Origin: Mycolicibacterium rufum
GTDB taxonomy: Bacteria > Actinomycetota > Actinomycetes > Mycobacteriales > Mycobacteriaceae
Length of the DNA stretch: 64,000 nucleotides
Direction of reading: 5' to 3'
NCBI RefSeq assembly: GCF_022374875.2
Contig: NZ_CP092427.2
Location: 5,580,001 to 5,644,000, forward strand
Positions 31,873 to 40,774 of the stretch are shown piece after piece (positions within the stretch are counted from its first letter, which is position 1; every line of letters starts with the position of its first letter). Under the pieces are notes generated by a model that made no database searches, was not told the DNA's origin, and saw only the letters and a program-made list of their open reading frames with translations. A program made the translations under genes and the position numbers.

Positions 31873-32473
31873 CGTTCAGGTGCGGAGCGATGTTGCGCCA
31901 CGCCCGGTCGATGTACTCCTGCTTCTCGCCGACCGGGGCGACATAGTGCAGGGCCGCTACCGCCTCATCTTCTCCGCACAGACGCGCGATCAGCCAGGCC
32001 GCGAGATAGTGCGACGCCAGACAACCACCGGCGGTGGCGACGTTGCCCCTGGCGAAGAACGGCTGATCCAGCACGTCGACGCCGGCTGCGATCACCCACG
32101 GCTTCGTCGTCAGGTCGGTGCAGGCAGGCACGTCGTGCAGCAGGCCGAGCCTGGCCAGAACCAGAGCCCCGGAGCACTGCGCGGCGATCAGTTGACGCTG
32201 CGGGTCGAGGCCGCGCAGCACCCCCATGATCGTGGGATCCTCCACCACCTCGCGGGTCGCGATCCCACTGCCGACGATCACCGCATCGGCCAAGACCGCG
32301 TCCTCCAACGTCGACATCTGCCCGATGCTGACGCCGTTCATCGACGTCACCTGAGCAGTCGGCGTCGCGATGCTGACCCGCCACCCCTCCGTCGTGACAC
32401 GGTTGAGAACCCCCAGTGCGATCAGCGAATCGAGCTCGTTGAAGCCCTCGAAGGTCAGGATCGCGATGTGCAT
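31817..32473 (-). CDS. DJ-1/PfpI family protein
   Basis: A 218-residue class I glutamine-amidotransferase-like protein: MHIAILTFEGFNELDSLIALGVLN and the nucleophile elbow AAQCSGALVLARLGLL with the reactive Cys, followed by ATAGGCLASHYLAAWLIARL. Relatives include isonitrile hydratases and stress proteins. ATG 32473 lies 7 nt behind TACGGT. It is divergent from a MocR-type regulator across 63 nt containing one large inverted repeat, so MocR probably regulates it. It overlaps the alpha/beta hydrolase gene by 56 nt at the 3' end. Confidence 0.85.
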   Translation of the reverse strand: MHIAILTFEGFNELDSLIALGVLNRVTTEGWRVSIATPTAQVTSMNGVSIGQMSTLEDAVLADAVIVGSGIATREVVEDPTIMGVLRGLDPQRQLIAAQCSGALVLARLGLLHDVPACTDLTTKPWVIAAGVDVLDQPFFARGNVATAGGCLASHYLAAWLIARLCGEDEAVAALHYVAPVGEKQEYIDRAWRNIAPHLNVSPRAPHADDGRIRLVRP

Positions 32474-32495
32474 AACCACCACCGTAGGACGTGTG

Positions 32496-32530
32496 ATGCA
32501 TGACGAACAAAGAATTGTCATGCATACAAT
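32496..32530. promoter_or_regulatory. Inverted repeat operator and -10 between the DJ-1 and mocR genes
   Basis: ATGCATGAC-N12-GTCATGCAT (32496-32525) is an exact inverted repeat with 9-bp arms at the centre of the divergent promoter region. The -10 TACAAT (32525-32530) starts on its last base and GTG 32537 follows 6 nt later, so a bound regulator would control its own leaderless message. Confidence 0.7.
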
Positions 32531-32536
32531 CGTCGG

Positions 32537-33874
32537 GTGCCCGCGGCCCGCTACAAGCGACTCGTCGACGCCTTCGCGGCCCGGATCCGGGCCGGTGAAC
32601 TCCGGTCCGGAACGCAGCTGCCCACCCATCGCCAGCTCGCGGCACGGGAAGGAGTCGCTGTCGTCACCGCGTCGCGTGTCTACGCCGAACTCGAGGCAAT
32701 GGGGCTTGTCAGCAGCGAGCAGGGCCGCGGAACGTTCGTTCGCGATCAGACTGTTCCCCCGGGGCACGGGATCGACCAGCACGCCCTCGGCGCCGACACC
32801 GTCGACCTCAACTTCAACTACCCCACGCTGCCCGGCCAGGCCGATCTGCTTCGCCGGGCATTGCGCGAACTGGCCGGCTCCGGCGACCTGGAAGCGCTTC
32901 TGCGCTACCAACCGCACGGCGGACGGGAACGCGACCGGGCCGCCGTCGCCACCCACCTGCTTAACCGGGGGCTCGACACCACCCCCGATCGCATCGCCCT
33001 GGTCGACGGCGCTCAGCACGGGCTGACTGTCACCGCCCTCGCCGCGTTGCAGCCCGGCGACGTCGTCGCTGCCGACGCCATCACCTATCCCGGATTCACC
33101 GTGATCGCCGACGCTCTTCGGCTCGAATTGGCGCCGATCCCAACAACTTCGACCGGTCCCGATGTGGATGCCCTTGCACGCCTGTGCCGTCACCGGCCGG
33201 TACGCGCTGTGTACGCCATGCCCACACTGCACAACCCCCTGGGCTACGTCATGGACGAGGATGTCCGGCAGCAGGTGATCGCGGTTGCCCGTCGATACGG
33301 GCTGCTGATCATCGAGGACGCTTCCTACGCCTATCTCGCTCACCGACCCCCGCCGCCGCTGGCCGCCACGGCACCCGACATCACCGTCTACGTGTCCGGA
33401 TTCTCCAAGAACGTCGCCACCGGATTGCGGGTCGGATACGTCGTCGCGCCGCAAACGCGTATGCCCGCCATCGAACGAGCGATCCGGGCAACCACCTGGA
33501 ACACCCCCGCCGTGACCACGGCTGTGGTCACCCGCTGGCTCGAGGACGGCACGGTCGACCGCCTCGAAGCCGACAAGCGCGCGGACGCCGAGCGGCGGCA
33601 AGCAATCGCCCAGAACATCCTGACGCCCCTGCGACAGCAGGCGTATCCGTCGTCCTACTTCACCTGGCTACCGCTTCCGGACGACGCCCGCGCCGACCGG
33701 ATCGCTGCCGCGCTTGCACGACAACGGATCTCGGTGTCCACGGCCGAGCCCTTCGCCATCACCGAGCACGTGCCACAGGCGATCCGCCTTGCCCTCGGCT
33801 CCACTGATCTCAGCACGCTTGCCGGCGCACTCACTACGGTTCGCCGCGCCATCGACGACGACCGTCATCGGTGA
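32537..33874 (+). CDS. MocR-type GntR regulator with aminotransferase domain
   Basis: A 445-residue fusion of an N-terminal GntR winged helix (LRSGTQLPTHRQLAAREGVAVVTASRVYAELEAMGLV) and a fold-type I aminotransferase domain. The PLP lysine is Lys291 in VSGFSKNVATGLRVGY; MPTLHNPLGYVM and IIEDASYAYL are further cofactor contacts. MocR proteins sense PLP or amino-acid adducts. No PLP-synthesis genes are adjacent, so this is not PdxR; the divergent DJ-1 gene is the likely target. The GTG start fits a leaderless transcript. Confidence 0.88.
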   Translation: MPAARYKRLVDAFAARIRAGELRSGTQLPTHRQLAAREGVAVVTASRVYAELEAMGLVSSEQGRGTFVRDQTVPPGHGIDQHALGADTVDLNFNYPTLPGQADLLRRALRELAGSGDLEALLRYQPHGGRERDRAAVATHLLNRGLDTTPDRIALVDGAQHGLTVTALAALQPGDVVAADAITYPGFTVIADALRLELAPIPTTSTGPDVDALARLCRHRPVRAVYAMPTLHNPLGYVMDEDVRQQVIAVARRYGLLIIEDASYAYLAHRPPPPLAATAPDITVYVSGFSKNVATGLRVGYVVAPQTRMPAIERAIRATTWNTPAVTTAVVTRWLEDGTVDRLEADKRADAERRQAIAQNILTPLRQQAYPSSYFTWLPLPDDARADRIAAALARQRISVSTAEPFAITEHVPQAIRLALGSTDLSTLAGALTTVRRAIDDDRHR

Positions 33875-33890
33875 CCGACGCGCCGCGCGG

Positions 33891-36125
33891 TCAGACCACG
33901 ACGTCGCGATTCCAGACCCGGTGCTCGCCGAGGCTCTCGATCAGCGAGGCGGCCAACTCTGAAGCCTGCGAGCCGCGGAGAACACCCTCGGCGCCGTCGC
34001 CCACACCCGCCCGGACCAGCAGATCGGTGCCCTGCGGCAGCACCGCAATCCCCTTGAAGTGCCGGAACACCTCGTCGACGAGGATCTTGGCCTGCACCGT
34101 GCCGGGCGAGCCGGCAATTACCAGGGCGTCGAACTCGATCGAACGCGCGGTCGCGTACGTGCGCGAGATGGGTATGCTGCCGCCCTCGTGGGTGAGTACG
34201 CCGCCGTGCGGCGCGATCACCAGCGGTACCAGCTTCGCCGCGCCGAGCGCGTCCACCACGGTCCACACGTCACCGAGGTCGGACTCCGGGCCGACGAGGA
34301 CGCCGATGATGCGGCCCTCGGTCGGCCAGCGCTGGCCGACCTGTGACACCGCAGGACTCAACACAATCGGCTCGGCGGGTGGGGTGGTGGGTACGGGCGG
34401 CTCGAGTCCGAGCCCCGCGGCGACCGTCGCGCACAGCTCGGCGTCGATATTCGCGAGCACCGCAAGCTGCCGCTCCTTGATCGCCTGCTCGTAGCACTTG
34501 CCCAGTTCGAAGGTGTACGCGTCGGCCACGTGGGCCTGCTCGACGGGGCTCAGGCTGCGGTAGAACATCGTCACCTGGCTGAAGTGGTCGTCGTAAGACG
34601 CCGGTGCGGCACGGACTTTCGTCGACTCGGCCACCACCGCCGGCGCCTCGATGACCGCGCCGGTCTCCGCGCCCGCGAAGAACGGGCACCCACCGTCGAG
34701 GGAATTCGGCTTGTAGGGCGCAACTCCCGGGTGCACACCGTGCTGGTGGAAGCCGTCGCGGAGCATGTCGTTGACGGGTGCATGCGGACGGTTGATCGGA
34801 ATCTGCCCGAAGTTCGGTCCGCCCAGGCGGGTGAGCTGGGTGTCCAGATAGGAGAACAGTCGTGCCTGCAGCAGCGGATCGTCGGTGACGTCGATGCCGG
34901 GCACCAGGTGCCCGGGATGGAAGGCCACCTGTTCGGTTTCGGCGAAGTAGTTGGTGGGATTGCGGTTCAGCTGCATGCTGCCGATCACCTGGACCGGAAC
35001 GAGTTCCTCGGGCACCAGCTTGGTGGGGTCGAGCAGATCGATGCCCTCGAACATCTGATCCGGCGAATCCGGCATCACCTGTACGCCGAGCTCCCATTCG
35101 GGGTAGGCGCCCTTCTCGATCGCGTCGGCGAGGTCGCGGCGATGCAGGTCCGGATCCATGCCGGCGGCGATCTGCGCCTCCTCCCACACCAACGAGTGCA
35201 CGCCGAGGCGCGGCTTCCAGTGGAACTTCACCAGCGACGTCGAACCATCCGGACCGGTCAGCCGGAAGGTGTGCACGCCGAAGCCCTCCATCATCCGGTA
35301 GGACCGCGGGATGCCCCGGTCGGACATGTTCCACATGGTGTGCGCCTGCGCCTCGGTGTGCAGCGACACGAAGTCCCAGAAGGTGTCATGCGCGCTCTGG
35401 GCCTGCGGGATCTCACGATCGGGGTGCGGTTTGGCGGCGTGCACGACGTCGGGGAACTTGATGCCGTCCTGGATGAAGAACACCGGAATGTTGTTGCCGA
35501 CCAGGTCGAACGTGCCCTCGTCGGTGTAGAACTTGGTGGCGAATCCTCGCGTGTCGCGCACCGTGTCCGCCGATCCGCGCGAACCCAGCACCGTCGAAAA
35601 GCGCACGAAGACATCGGTTTCCGCGTCCGACTTCAAGAAGCCCGCCGTGCAGATGTTCTCTGCGGCGCCGTTGCCGCGGAACACGCCGTGCGCGGCCGCG
35701 CCGCGGGCGTGCACCGCCCGCTCGGGGATCCGCTCGTGGTCGAAGTGGGTGATCTTCTCCCGGAGATGGTGGTCCTGCAGCAGCGTCGGTCCACGCCGCC
35801 CGGCTTTCAGGGAGTGATCGGTGTCGTAGAGCCGCGCACCCTGCGCGGTGGTGAGGTACTCCCCCTGTTGCCCCCGCGCCGTCTGACCGCCACCGACGGA
35901 GAGGCCGGTGGCAGTCCGCAGATCGGGTCCGCCCTGATCGGGTTTCGGCGGGAGCGGCTCACGCGCGCTGGTCGGCTCATCGACCGGCGCAGGCTCCGGA
36001 GCCGGTGCCCCGGGAATGTACTTCGGGCTGTGCTGCTGGAGCCGCTCGGCGGCCTCCACCACCTTGTCCTTGGCGTCCTTGACGACATCCTTGATGGTCT
36101 CTTTGGCTCCGCGGTCGGCTGCCAT
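33891..36125 (-). CDS. katE: Large-subunit catalase HPII (KatE)
   Basis: A 744-residue clade 2 catalase. The N-terminal extension is followed by the catalytic His in VHARGAAAHGVF, Asn in LVGNNIPVFFIQDGIKFPD, and the heme-ligand Tyr in ARLFSYLDTQLTRLG. The C-terminal 150 residues (GRIIGVLVGPESDLGDVWTVVDAL onward) are the DJ-1/flavodoxin-like domain found only in large catalases. It degrades hydrogen peroxide in the cytoplasm. GAGGGGG lies before ATG 36125. It ends 16 nt from the convergent mocR gene. Confidence 0.95.
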   Translation of the reverse strand: MAADRGAKETIKDVVKDAKDKVVEAAERLQQHSPKYIPGAPAPEPAPVDEPTSAREPLPPKPDQGGPDLRTATGLSVGGGQTARGQQGEYLTTAQGARLYDTDHSLKAGRRGPTLLQDHHLREKITHFDHERIPERAVHARGAAAHGVFRGNGAAENICTAGFLKSDAETDVFVRFSTVLGSRGSADTVRDTRGFATKFYTDEGTFDLVGNNIPVFFIQDGIKFPDVVHAAKPHPDREIPQAQSAHDTFWDFVSLHTEAQAHTMWNMSDRGIPRSYRMMEGFGVHTFRLTGPDGSTSLVKFHWKPRLGVHSLVWEEAQIAAGMDPDLHRRDLADAIEKGAYPEWELGVQVMPDSPDQMFEGIDLLDPTKLVPEELVPVQVIGSMQLNRNPTNYFAETEQVAFHPGHLVPGIDVTDDPLLQARLFSYLDTQLTRLGGPNFGQIPINRPHAPVNDMLRDGFHQHGVHPGVAPYKPNSLDGGCPFFAGAETGAVIEAPAVVAESTKVRAAPASYDDHFSQVTMFYRSLSPVEQAHVADAYTFELGKCYEQAIKERQLAVLANIDAELCATVAAGLGLEPPVPTTPPAEPIVLSPAVSQVGQRWPTEGRIIGVLVGPESDLGDVWTVVDALGAAKLVPLVIAPHGGVLTHEGGSIPISRTYATARSIEFDALVIAGSPGTVQAKILVDEVFRHFKGIAVLPQGTDLLVRAGVGDGAEGVLRGSQASELAASLIESLGEHRVWNRDVVV

Positions 36126-36274
36126 GGCATCCCCCTCATCACGACGCGGGCCCGCTGAATGGGCCCGCTCGGGTCAGCCGCCCGGCTTCCCGCTGCGGCG
36201 CGCGCTAAACGCGGTGTTCGATCGGGACCTCATCGACGACACTGAGACGTGCATTCGACAGCAACGGAGGAACG

Positions 36275-37969
36275 GTGCCGGACGACAGCCCTGTGGCCGA
36301 ATTCGACTTCATCATCGTGGGGGCAGGCAGTGCGGGCTGCCTGCTCGCCAACCGGCTCAGCGCCAACCCCGATCACCGCGTGCTGCTGATCGAGGCAGGC
36401 GGTGACGACGACTGGTTCTGGATCAAGGTGCCGGTGGGCTACCTGTACACCATCGCCAACCCCCGCACCGACTGGTGCTTCACGACGGAGGCCGATCCCG
36501 GTCTGGCCGGCCGCAGCATCATCTACGCGCGGGGCCGGGTCATCGGCGGCTGCTCCTCGATCAACGCGATGATCCACATGCGCGGGCAGGCCAGCGATTA
36601 CGAGCTGTGGGCGCAGGCGACCGGCGACGAGCGCTGGCTCTGGGGTGGCCCGGACCGTCCGGGCGAGACCCTGGCCCTCTACAAGGAGTTGGAAGACTAC
36701 TTCGGCGGAGCCGACGAGTGGCACGGCGCCGGCGGTGAGATCCGGGTCGAGCGGCCCCGTGTGCGCTGGAAGATTCTCGACGCCTGGCAGGCCGCCGCCG
36801 CCGAGATGGGCATCGTGCCGATCGAGGAGTTCAACCGCGGCGACAACTCCGGCAGCGCGTACTTTCATGTCAACCAACGGCGCGGGCGGCGCTGGTCGAT
36901 GGCCGATGCCTTCCTGCACCCCGTCACCCACCGCCCCAATCTCACCGTCTACACCCGGACGCAGGCCCTCCGGCTCCTGATGGATGATCAGGTTCACGAC
37001 CACCAGCGGCGCGGTGCCTGGACCACCGCGCAGCACCGTGCCACCGGCCTACGACTACTCAAGGACGGACAGGTCATCGACGTCCGGGCCCGCCGGGAGG
37101 TGATCCTGAGCGCCGGTGCCGTCGGTTCACCGCATCTGCTACAGGTTTCGGGAGTGGGGCCGGCCAAGCTGCTCGCCGAGCATGACGTCCCGGTGGCCGT
37201 CGATCTGCACGGCGTCGGCGAGAACCTCCAGGACCATCTGCAGCTGCGAACGGTCTACCGGGTGCGGGGCGCGCGAACCGTCAACACGTTGTACCGCAAC
37301 TGGATCACCCGCGCGGGCATGGGACTTCAGTACCTCGTGTTGCGATCAGGACCCCTGACGATGCCGCCGTCCACTCTGGGTGCGTTCGCCAGAAGCGAGC
37401 CGGGGCTGGCCACCCCGGACATGGAGTGGCATGTGCAACCGTTGTCGTTGCCCAAGTTCGGTGAAGCGCTCCATCCCTTCGCCGCCATCACGCCCTCGGT
37501 CTGCAATCTGCGGCCCACCTCGCGCGGGCACGTGCGCCTGACCGGCGCGGACACCCGGAGCGACCCGAAGATCTTCTGCAACTACCTGTCCACCGATGCC
37601 GATCGCGATGTCGCGGTACGCGGCCTGCGGATGACACGGAAGATCATGGCCGCGTCGGCACTCGCCCGCTACTCGCCGCAGGAAATGCTTCCCGGGTCTT
37701 CCGTGGTGAGCGACGAGGACATGGAGAACGCGGCCCGGGAACTGGGGACCACGATCTTCCATCCGGTGGGCACCTGTGCCATGGGTGCGTTCGACGCACG
37801 GGGCCTGCCGCGGTCGGCCGCCACGGTGCTCGACACCGACTGCCGCGTGTTCGGGGTCGCCGGCCTGCGCGTGGCCGATGCGTCGGCAATGCCGACGATC
37901 ACGTCCGGGAACACCAACGCGCCGGTCATGCTGATCGCCGAGCGCGCGGCGCGAGCGATCCTGGGTTGA
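36275..37969 (+). CDS. GMC family FAD-dependent oxidoreductase
   Basis: A 564-residue glucose-methanol-choline oxidoreductase: FIIVGAGSAGCLLANRLS (FAD), the GMC signature ARGRVIGGCSSINAMIHMRG, GAVGSPHLLQVSGVGP (signature 2), and the catalytic pair region HPVGTCAMG with NTNAPVMLIAERAA near the C-terminus. It probably oxidises an alcohol such as choline or a long-chain alcohol. A GGAGGAAC site precedes GTG 36275. It is divergent from katE across 149 nt, so peroxide produced here could be handled by the neighbour, which is inference. Confidence 0.9.
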   Translation: MPDDSPVAEFDFIIVGAGSAGCLLANRLSANPDHRVLLIEAGGDDDWFWIKVPVGYLYTIANPRTDWCFTTEADPGLAGRSIIYARGRVIGGCSSINAMIHMRGQASDYELWAQATGDERWLWGGPDRPGETLALYKELEDYFGGADEWHGAGGEIRVERPRVRWKILDAWQAAAAEMGIVPIEEFNRGDNSGSAYFHVNQRRGRRWSMADAFLHPVTHRPNLTVYTRTQALRLLMDDQVHDHQRRGAWTTAQHRATGLRLLKDGQVIDVRARREVILSAGAVGSPHLLQVSGVGPAKLLAEHDVPVAVDLHGVGENLQDHLQLRTVYRVRGARTVNTLYRNWITRAGMGLQYLVLRSGPLTMPPSTLGAFARSEPGLATPDMEWHVQPLSLPKFGEALHPFAAITPSVCNLRPTSRGHVRLTGADTRSDPKIFCNYLSTDADRDVAVRGLRMTRKIMAASALARYSPQEMLPGSSVVSDEDMENAARELGTTIFHPVGTCAMGAFDARGLPRSAATVLDTDCRVFGVAGLRVADASAMPTITSGNTNAPVMLIAERAARAILG

Positions 37970-38069
37970 GTCGCGACCCGAGAACCGTCGCCTCGCATGT
38001 GCGATGAGTCGGACGCCCCTCGCCGGTCAACCCTCTGTCCGTCCGATTCGATCACCGAAGGGTTCGCCC

Positions 38070-38720
38070 ATGTCCCGCACCCGGGTCCACAACCTGAACA
38101 TTTCCGTCGACGGCTACGCAGCCGGCGACCACGTGACGTTCGACGCCCCGATCGGCGGTGCCGAACGATTGTTCAGTGGTTTCGACGGACGCTTCATCCA
38201 CGGGATCGACCGTGTCGACGCACCGATCACCGTCGACCGTGCCCTGACCACGTTGTGGGGCCAGGGCGTCGGGGCCGAGATCATGGGAAGGCGTAAATTC
38301 GGGCCCCAGCAGGGTGACTGGCCCGATGACGGATGGCAGGGCTGGTGGGGTGACGAGCCGCCGTTTCGGACCCCTGTGTTCGTCATGACCCATCATCCGC
38401 GCTCCCCCATCGAGTTCGCGAACGGCACGACCTTCCACTTCGTCGACGCGCCACCGCGCGAGGTCCTGCGGTTGGCACGGCAGGCCGCGAACGGTCACGA
38501 TGTGCGTCTCGGCGGCGGCCCGTCGACGGTGCGGCAGTTTCTCGAGGCCGATCTGGTCGACTTTCTGCACCTGGTAGTCGTGCCCGTGGTCCTCGGGAGC
38601 GGCGTCTCCCTCTGGGAGGGCCTGGGTGACGTCGAAGACCGCTTCACGGTCGAGAGCATCGCCTCGCAAAGCGGACTTGTTCATCAGTTGTGGAGCAGGA
38701 AAGCCATCGCCGCATCGTGA
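38070..38720 (+). CDS. Dihydrofolate reductase/RibD C-terminal family protein
   Basis: A 216-residue RibD_C-type reductase: HNLNISVDGYAAGDHVTFDAPIGGAE, GAEIMGRRKFGPQ, PVFVMTHHPRSPIEFANGTTFHFVD and VRLGGGPSTVRQFLEADLVDFLHL. These proteins resemble the reductase of riboflavin synthesis but most have unknown substrates. ATG 38070 is used because the family N-terminus begins MSRTRVHNLNISVDG; the longer frame is not conserved-looking. A close paralogue lies at 63376-63993. Confidence 0.85.
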   Translation: MSRTRVHNLNISVDGYAAGDHVTFDAPIGGAERLFSGFDGRFIHGIDRVDAPITVDRALTTLWGQGVGAEIMGRRKFGPQQGDWPDDGWQGWWGDEPPFRTPVFVMTHHPRSPIEFANGTTFHFVDAPPREVLRLARQAANGHDVRLGGGPSTVRQFLEADLVDFLHLVVVPVVLGSGVSLWEGLGDVEDRFTVESIASQSGLVHQLWSRKAIAAS

Positions 38721-38824
38721 CGCCGGAATCCCCTACCCCGCGCTGCGATTGAGTGCTCCCCGGATGGGGCACCCTCGACCCGTTGCACGTCGATGATCGC
38801 GCCGAACGAAAAAGAGGACCACGC

Positions 38825-38974
38825 ATGACGATGCCCAGTGACGCAGCGAAGTCGGTGGACAGCCAAGGATCCAACGAAGGGCCTCGCGATCACGAGAGTG
38901 TGGACACCGACCACACCGCCTACGTCGACGAGGACAACGTTCCCCATCCGGGTGACGCGAAGCAGTCCGACTGA
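38825..38974 (+). CDS. Small hydrophilic hypothetical protein (49 aa)
   Basis: A 49-residue, highly hydrophilic and acidic protein (SNEGPRDHESVDTDHTAYVD) with no hydrophobic stretch, likely disordered. GAGGACC lies before ATG 38825. It belongs to the class of short acidic mycobacterial proteins also seen at the left end of the window. Function unknown. Confidence 0.5.
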   Translation: MTMPSDAAKSVDSQGSNEGPRDHESVDTDHTAYVDEDNVPHPGDAKQSD

Positions 38975-39002
38975 CAATCGGATGCGCCCTTCGGCGCGGA
39001 TG

Positions 39003-39698
39003 TCACCACGGCAGAGGTCCGTGGCGATCCGAGAGCGTGCCCGTCGGCCCGTCGGGCCCGATCGTGGCGAGACGCACGATGGCATCGGTGCCTTCGGTGA
39101 CGGTCTGATGGCCGCTGTTGGCGTTGATGTCGGTAGCGGTGTAGCCCGGGTCGACCGCGTTGATCCGGATGTCGGGTAGCGCCTTCGCATACTGCACCGT
39201 GAGCATGTCGACGGCGGCCTTGGACGATCCGTACACCACGGTCGCGAACCTCGACTCGAAGCGCTCGGGATCGGTCACCACACCGAAGGAACCCAAGCCG
39301 CTGCTGACGTTCACGATCACAGGAGACTCGGCGGCGCGTAGCGCCGGCAGGAAGGCGTGTGTCATCCGCACGATTCCGAAGACGTTCACGGTGTAGACGT
39401 CGTGCATGGCGGACGCGGTGACGTCCTCCGGGGGCAGCATCGCGTCCGCGACGCCCGCGTTGTTGATCAGGACGTCGACGTGTCCTTCGCGCTGCTCGAT
39501 CTCCGCTGCAGCCGCCGACACGGACGCATCGTCGGCGACGTCGAGATGCACGAACCGCGCACCGAGTTCTTCGGCCGCGCTGCTACCGCGTTCGGCATCG
39601 CGCGCACCGAGATAGACGGTGTGGCCGACGTCGATGAGCCGGCGCGCGGCCTCGTACCCGAGGCCCTTGTTGCCGCCGGTGATCACGGTGATCGTCAT
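39003..39698 (-). CDS. SDR family oxidoreductase
   Basis: A 231-residue classical SDR: ITGGNKGLGYEAARRL (cofactor), DVLINNAGVADAM, NVSSGLGSFG (catalytic Ser), YGSSKAAVDMLTVQYAK (Tyr and Lys) and INAVDPGYTATDIN. It resembles carbonyl-reductase-like SDRs. GAAGGAGC precedes ATG 39698. It follows, at 114 nt, the HTH regulator gene on the same strand and might be one of its targets. Confidence 0.87.
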   Translation of the reverse strand: MTITVITGGNKGLGYEAARRLIDVGHTVYLGARDAERGSSAAEELGARFVHLDVADDASVSAAAAEIEQREGHVDVLINNAGVADAMLPPEDVTASAMHDVYTVNVFGIVRMTHAFLPALRAAESPVIVNVSSGLGSFGVVTDPERFESRFATVVYGSSKAAVDMLTVQYAKALPDIRINAVDPGYTATDINANSGHQTVTEGTDAIVRLATIGPDGPTGTLSDRHGPLPW

Positions 39699-39812
39699 CT
39701 GTGCTCCTTCGCGTCGAAAGACTGTTGCGCACCGCCGATCTCATGCCTTGGAGGTGGTCGGGTTCAGAGACCACCGTAGCGCCAGGTATGTCCGCTCACT
39801 CAGAGGTGACGG

Positions 39813-40706
39813 TCATCCGCTGAGGGCATGAAGCTCCCTCGTCGACGTCTCCGGGGTGTCCCATGACGCCAAGCGGGCCAGGGCGTCAGCGGTCGGACTT
39901 CCCGCAGGTGCGGTGTAGACGTTCACATGCAGGCCGGGATCGGTGGGCAGATCCATGGACTCGAAGTTCAGGTCGAGCCGGCCCACCGCCGGGTGGTTGA
40001 CGCGCTTGCTCCCGTATCCGTGCAACCGCACGTCGTGAGATGCCCACCGCTGCCGGAAAAGTTGACTGCGCGTGCAGAGTTCGCCCACCAGATCCAGGAG
40101 CTGCTCGTCATCGGGATGACGGCCCACCTCCATCCGCAGCGTGGCGGCCACATTTCGGCCCACCTGGTCATACTCGACGAAGAACGTCTCGGCCTCGCTG
40201 GGATTCAGGTACACGAACCGCGCTGTGTTGGGCGGCCGCGACTCGTCGGCCAACACGGGTGAGTACAGCGCGCGCCCGAGGCGATTGGTCGCGAGCACGT
40301 CGTGGCGCCCATTGCGGATCAAGGCCGGCGCACCGGTCATGGCGTCGAGCATCTCCTGCAGTGCCGGACGCACCGTCGGAGGTGGCGTGACGTCCCGTCG
40401 GCCGGCGGGTGCCCCCGCCTGGCGTGCGAGGTGCACCAGGTGATCGCGCTCCGCCGCGGAGAGCTGCAGGGCCGCGGCGAGCGCGTGGAGCACGCCTGCC
40501 GAGGTGCCCGCCAGGCTGCCGCGCTCGATGCGGACGTAATACTCGACCGAGACGCCGGCAAGCAGCGCGACCTCCTCTCGGCGTAGGCCCTCGACCCGAC
40601 GTCTTCCCCCGCGGGCGGGCAATCCAGCCATCTCAGGGGTGATGCGGGCGCGACGCGACCTCAGAAAATCTCGGATGTCGGTGCGCAGATCAAGTGTGGC
40701 GGCCAC
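39813..40706 (-). CDS. XRE/HTH regulator with MmyB-like ligand domain
   Basis: A 297-residue regulator. The N-terminal HTH_31 domain reads LRREEVALLAGVSVEYYVRIERG, and the C-terminal domain (NGRHDVLATNRLGRALYSPV, NLARFVYLNP-type block, GYGSKRVNHPAVGRLDLNFESMD) is the MmyB-like ligand-binding domain. This family in actinobacteria typically sits next to SDR genes and represses them. The GTG start at 40706 is 6 nt behind TACGGT and is preferred to the longer frame to 40778. SDR genes flank it on both sides. Confidence 0.85.
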   Translation of the reverse strand: MAATLDLRTDIRDFLRSRRARITPEMAGLPARGGRRRVEGLRREEVALLAGVSVEYYVRIERGSLAGTSAGVLHALAAALQLSAAERDHLVHLARQAGAPAGRRDVTPPPTVRPALQEMLDAMTGAPALIRNGRHDVLATNRLGRALYSPVLADESRPPNTARFVYLNPSEAETFFVEYDQVGRNVAATLRMEVGRHPDDEQLLDLVGELCTRSQLFRQRWASHDVRLHGYGSKRVNHPAVGRLDLNFESMDLPTDPGLHVNVYTAPAGSPTADALARLASWDTPETSTRELHALSG

Positions 40707-40712
40707 CCCCTC

Positions 40713-40760
40713 ACCGTACGGTTGCGCCGCACGCGAAGGGGGGTACCACCAAGACCCCCC
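40713..40760 (-). promoter_or_regulatory. Promoter and inverted repeats of the MmyB-type regulator gene
   Basis: TACGGT (40718-40713) lies 6 nt before GTG 40706 and is part of the 10-bp palindrome ACCGTACGGT (40713-40722). Upstream, GGGGGGT-N9-ACCCCCC (40738-40760) is an inverted repeat with 7-bp arms between this promoter and the stop of the SDR gene at 40775. It could be an operator or a terminator for the SDR gene; no T-run follows it. Confidence 0.5.
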
Positions 40761-40774
40761 GGCGTCGAACAATC

